Assembly (NCBI GenBank): GCA_963664045.2
Contig: CAXXGT010000009.1
Coordinates: 799,394-863,393 of the forward strand
Reading direction: 5' to 3'
Source of the DNA: JAPPHA01 sp963664045
GTDB taxonomy: Bacteria > Pseudomonadota > Alphaproteobacteria > Rhodobacterales > Rhodobacteraceae
DNA: 64,000 nucleotides
Below are positions 63,375-64,000 of this stretch, piece after piece; the first letter of the stretch is position 1; the number at the start of each line of letters is the position of its first letter. The position numbers and the translations under genes were made by a program. Under the pieces are notes generated by a model, which was not told the origin of the DNA, searched no databases, and saw only the letters and a program-made list of their open reading frames with translations.

Positions 63375-64000
63375 ATGCCGAAAGATGATGGAATTGGCGC
63401 AGCAACCACGCGCCGCGAGGATGTTCGTTTTCTGACCGGAAAGGGAAGATATACCGACGACATCAATGTAAATGGACAGGCCCATGTGTGTTTCCTGAGG
63501 TCACAGGTTGCGCATGGGCGGATCGTCAACCTCGATTCGACGGTTGCTCAGGCAATCGACGGTGTCATCAGGATCTTCACAGGTGATGACTTTGCCGGCG
63601 TCGGTGGATTGCCGTGCGGTTGGTGTGTCACCGACCGTTTCGGCCAGCCCATGCAGGAACCACCGCATCCGGTTCTGGCGCAAGGCAAGGTACGGCACGT
63701 GGGCGATCCGGTTGCCGCGGTCATCGCCGAGACGCTTGATATCGCCCGGGAGGCGGCCGAGTTGATCGATCTCGAGATCGAGGAACTGCCGGCCGTGGTC
63801 GACATGGAAGCCGCGCTCGAGGACAACGCACCCAGGGTTCACGACGAGTTGTCATCGAATCTCTGCTACGACTGGGGTTTCATCGAGGACAATCGCGAGG
63901 CCGTCGATGCGGCGATCGACGGCGCACACCATGTGACGACCCTGGAGCTGACAAACAATCGCCTTGTTGCCAACGCGATGGAACCACGGGCAGCGGTCGG
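63375..64000 (+). CDS. molybdopterin-binding large subunit of a CO-dehydrogenase-type hydroxylase (cut by window edge)
   Basis: ATG 63375 follows AGGAGGACAGGAC. The frame is open to the window end: TTRREDVRFLTGKGRYTDDINVNGQAHVCFLRSQVAHGRIVNLDS, then KVRHVGDPVAAVIAET and ELPAVVDMEAALEDNAPRVHDEL, the start of the xanthine-oxidase-family large subunit. About 209 of the usual 780 residues are present. The active-site loop that separates true CO dehydrogenase (AYRCSFR) from relatives lies beyond the window, so the substrate stays open. Confidence 0.92.
   Translation, partial: MPKDDGIGAATTRREDVRFLTGKGRYTDDINVNGQAHVCFLRSQVAHGRIVNLDSTVAQAIDGVIRIFTGDDFAGVGGLPCGWCVTDRFGQPMQEPPHPVLAQGKVRHVGDPVAAVIAETLDIAREAAELIDLEIEELPAVVDMEAALEDNAPRVHDELSSNLCYDWGFIEDNREAVDAAIDGAHHVTTLELTNNRLVANAMEPRAAV

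Overview
The window looks like a chromosomal piece of an alphaproteobacterium of moderately high GC content. The evidence is gene order and content: a hom / glpX / recJ neighbourhood, a DUF1467 gene beside methylmalonyl-CoA epimerase, a bacterial arginyl/leucyl-protein transferase (bpt), ilvB-ilvH with an attenuator-like leader, TRAP and NitT/TauT-type transporters, and DUF993. The assignment comes from gene content only; no 16S gene is present.

Layout. 1-1.6 kb: the end of a PLP-dependent dehydratase and a decayed enolase-superfamily gene. 1.8-6.5 kb (minus): a compact homoprotocatechuate meta-cleavage operon, hpaF-E-D-G-H. 6.5-9.3 kb (minus): acetolactate synthase ilvB-ilvH with a leader peptide and terminator upstream. 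9.5-14 kb (plus): a TRAP transporter with unusually long permease subunits. 14-19.7 kb (minus): bpt, an enoyl-CoA hydratase gene, a frameshifted CoA-transferase and a CocE-type hydrolase. 19.7-21.5 kb: two decayed dipeptide ABC ATPases. 21.7 kb: an aldo/keto reductase.

22.5-41 kb is an accessory and decay zone. A GMC oxidoreductase gene (C-terminal part 22561-23381, N-terminal part 33048-33855) is split by a 9.7-kb nested insertion. The outer layer is an insertion sequence whose transposase joins a DUF4338/DruA-like domain to an IS4-type DDE domain. That transposase gene is itself split by a 7.2-kb IS66-family element with 25-bp inverted ends and an 8-bp target duplication. The inner element carries tnpA-tnpB, an oppositely oriented methylase-tnpC pair, and a large serine recombinase module. 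To the right lie a ruined ribose-type ABC operon, a ruined DUF993 gene, an intact sugar epimerase gene, and a second, complete and diverged DruA-IS4 element (38267-40691) inserted in a poly-C run.

41-52 kb: RidA, DUF1028, an IS110-family recombinase, deoA, and a NitT/TauT-type ABC transporter divergent from a sulfatase. 52-64 kb: tRNA-Glu, recJ, glpX, DUF1697, a DUF3224 remnant, an XRE regulator, hom, glyA, nadK, DUF1467, mce and the start of a CO-dehydrogenase-type molybdenum hydroxylase operon.

The many pseudogenes, mostly for sugar and acyl catabolism or uptake, together with several IS families suggest a genome under relaxed selection, such as a recent niche change or host association. 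That is inference.
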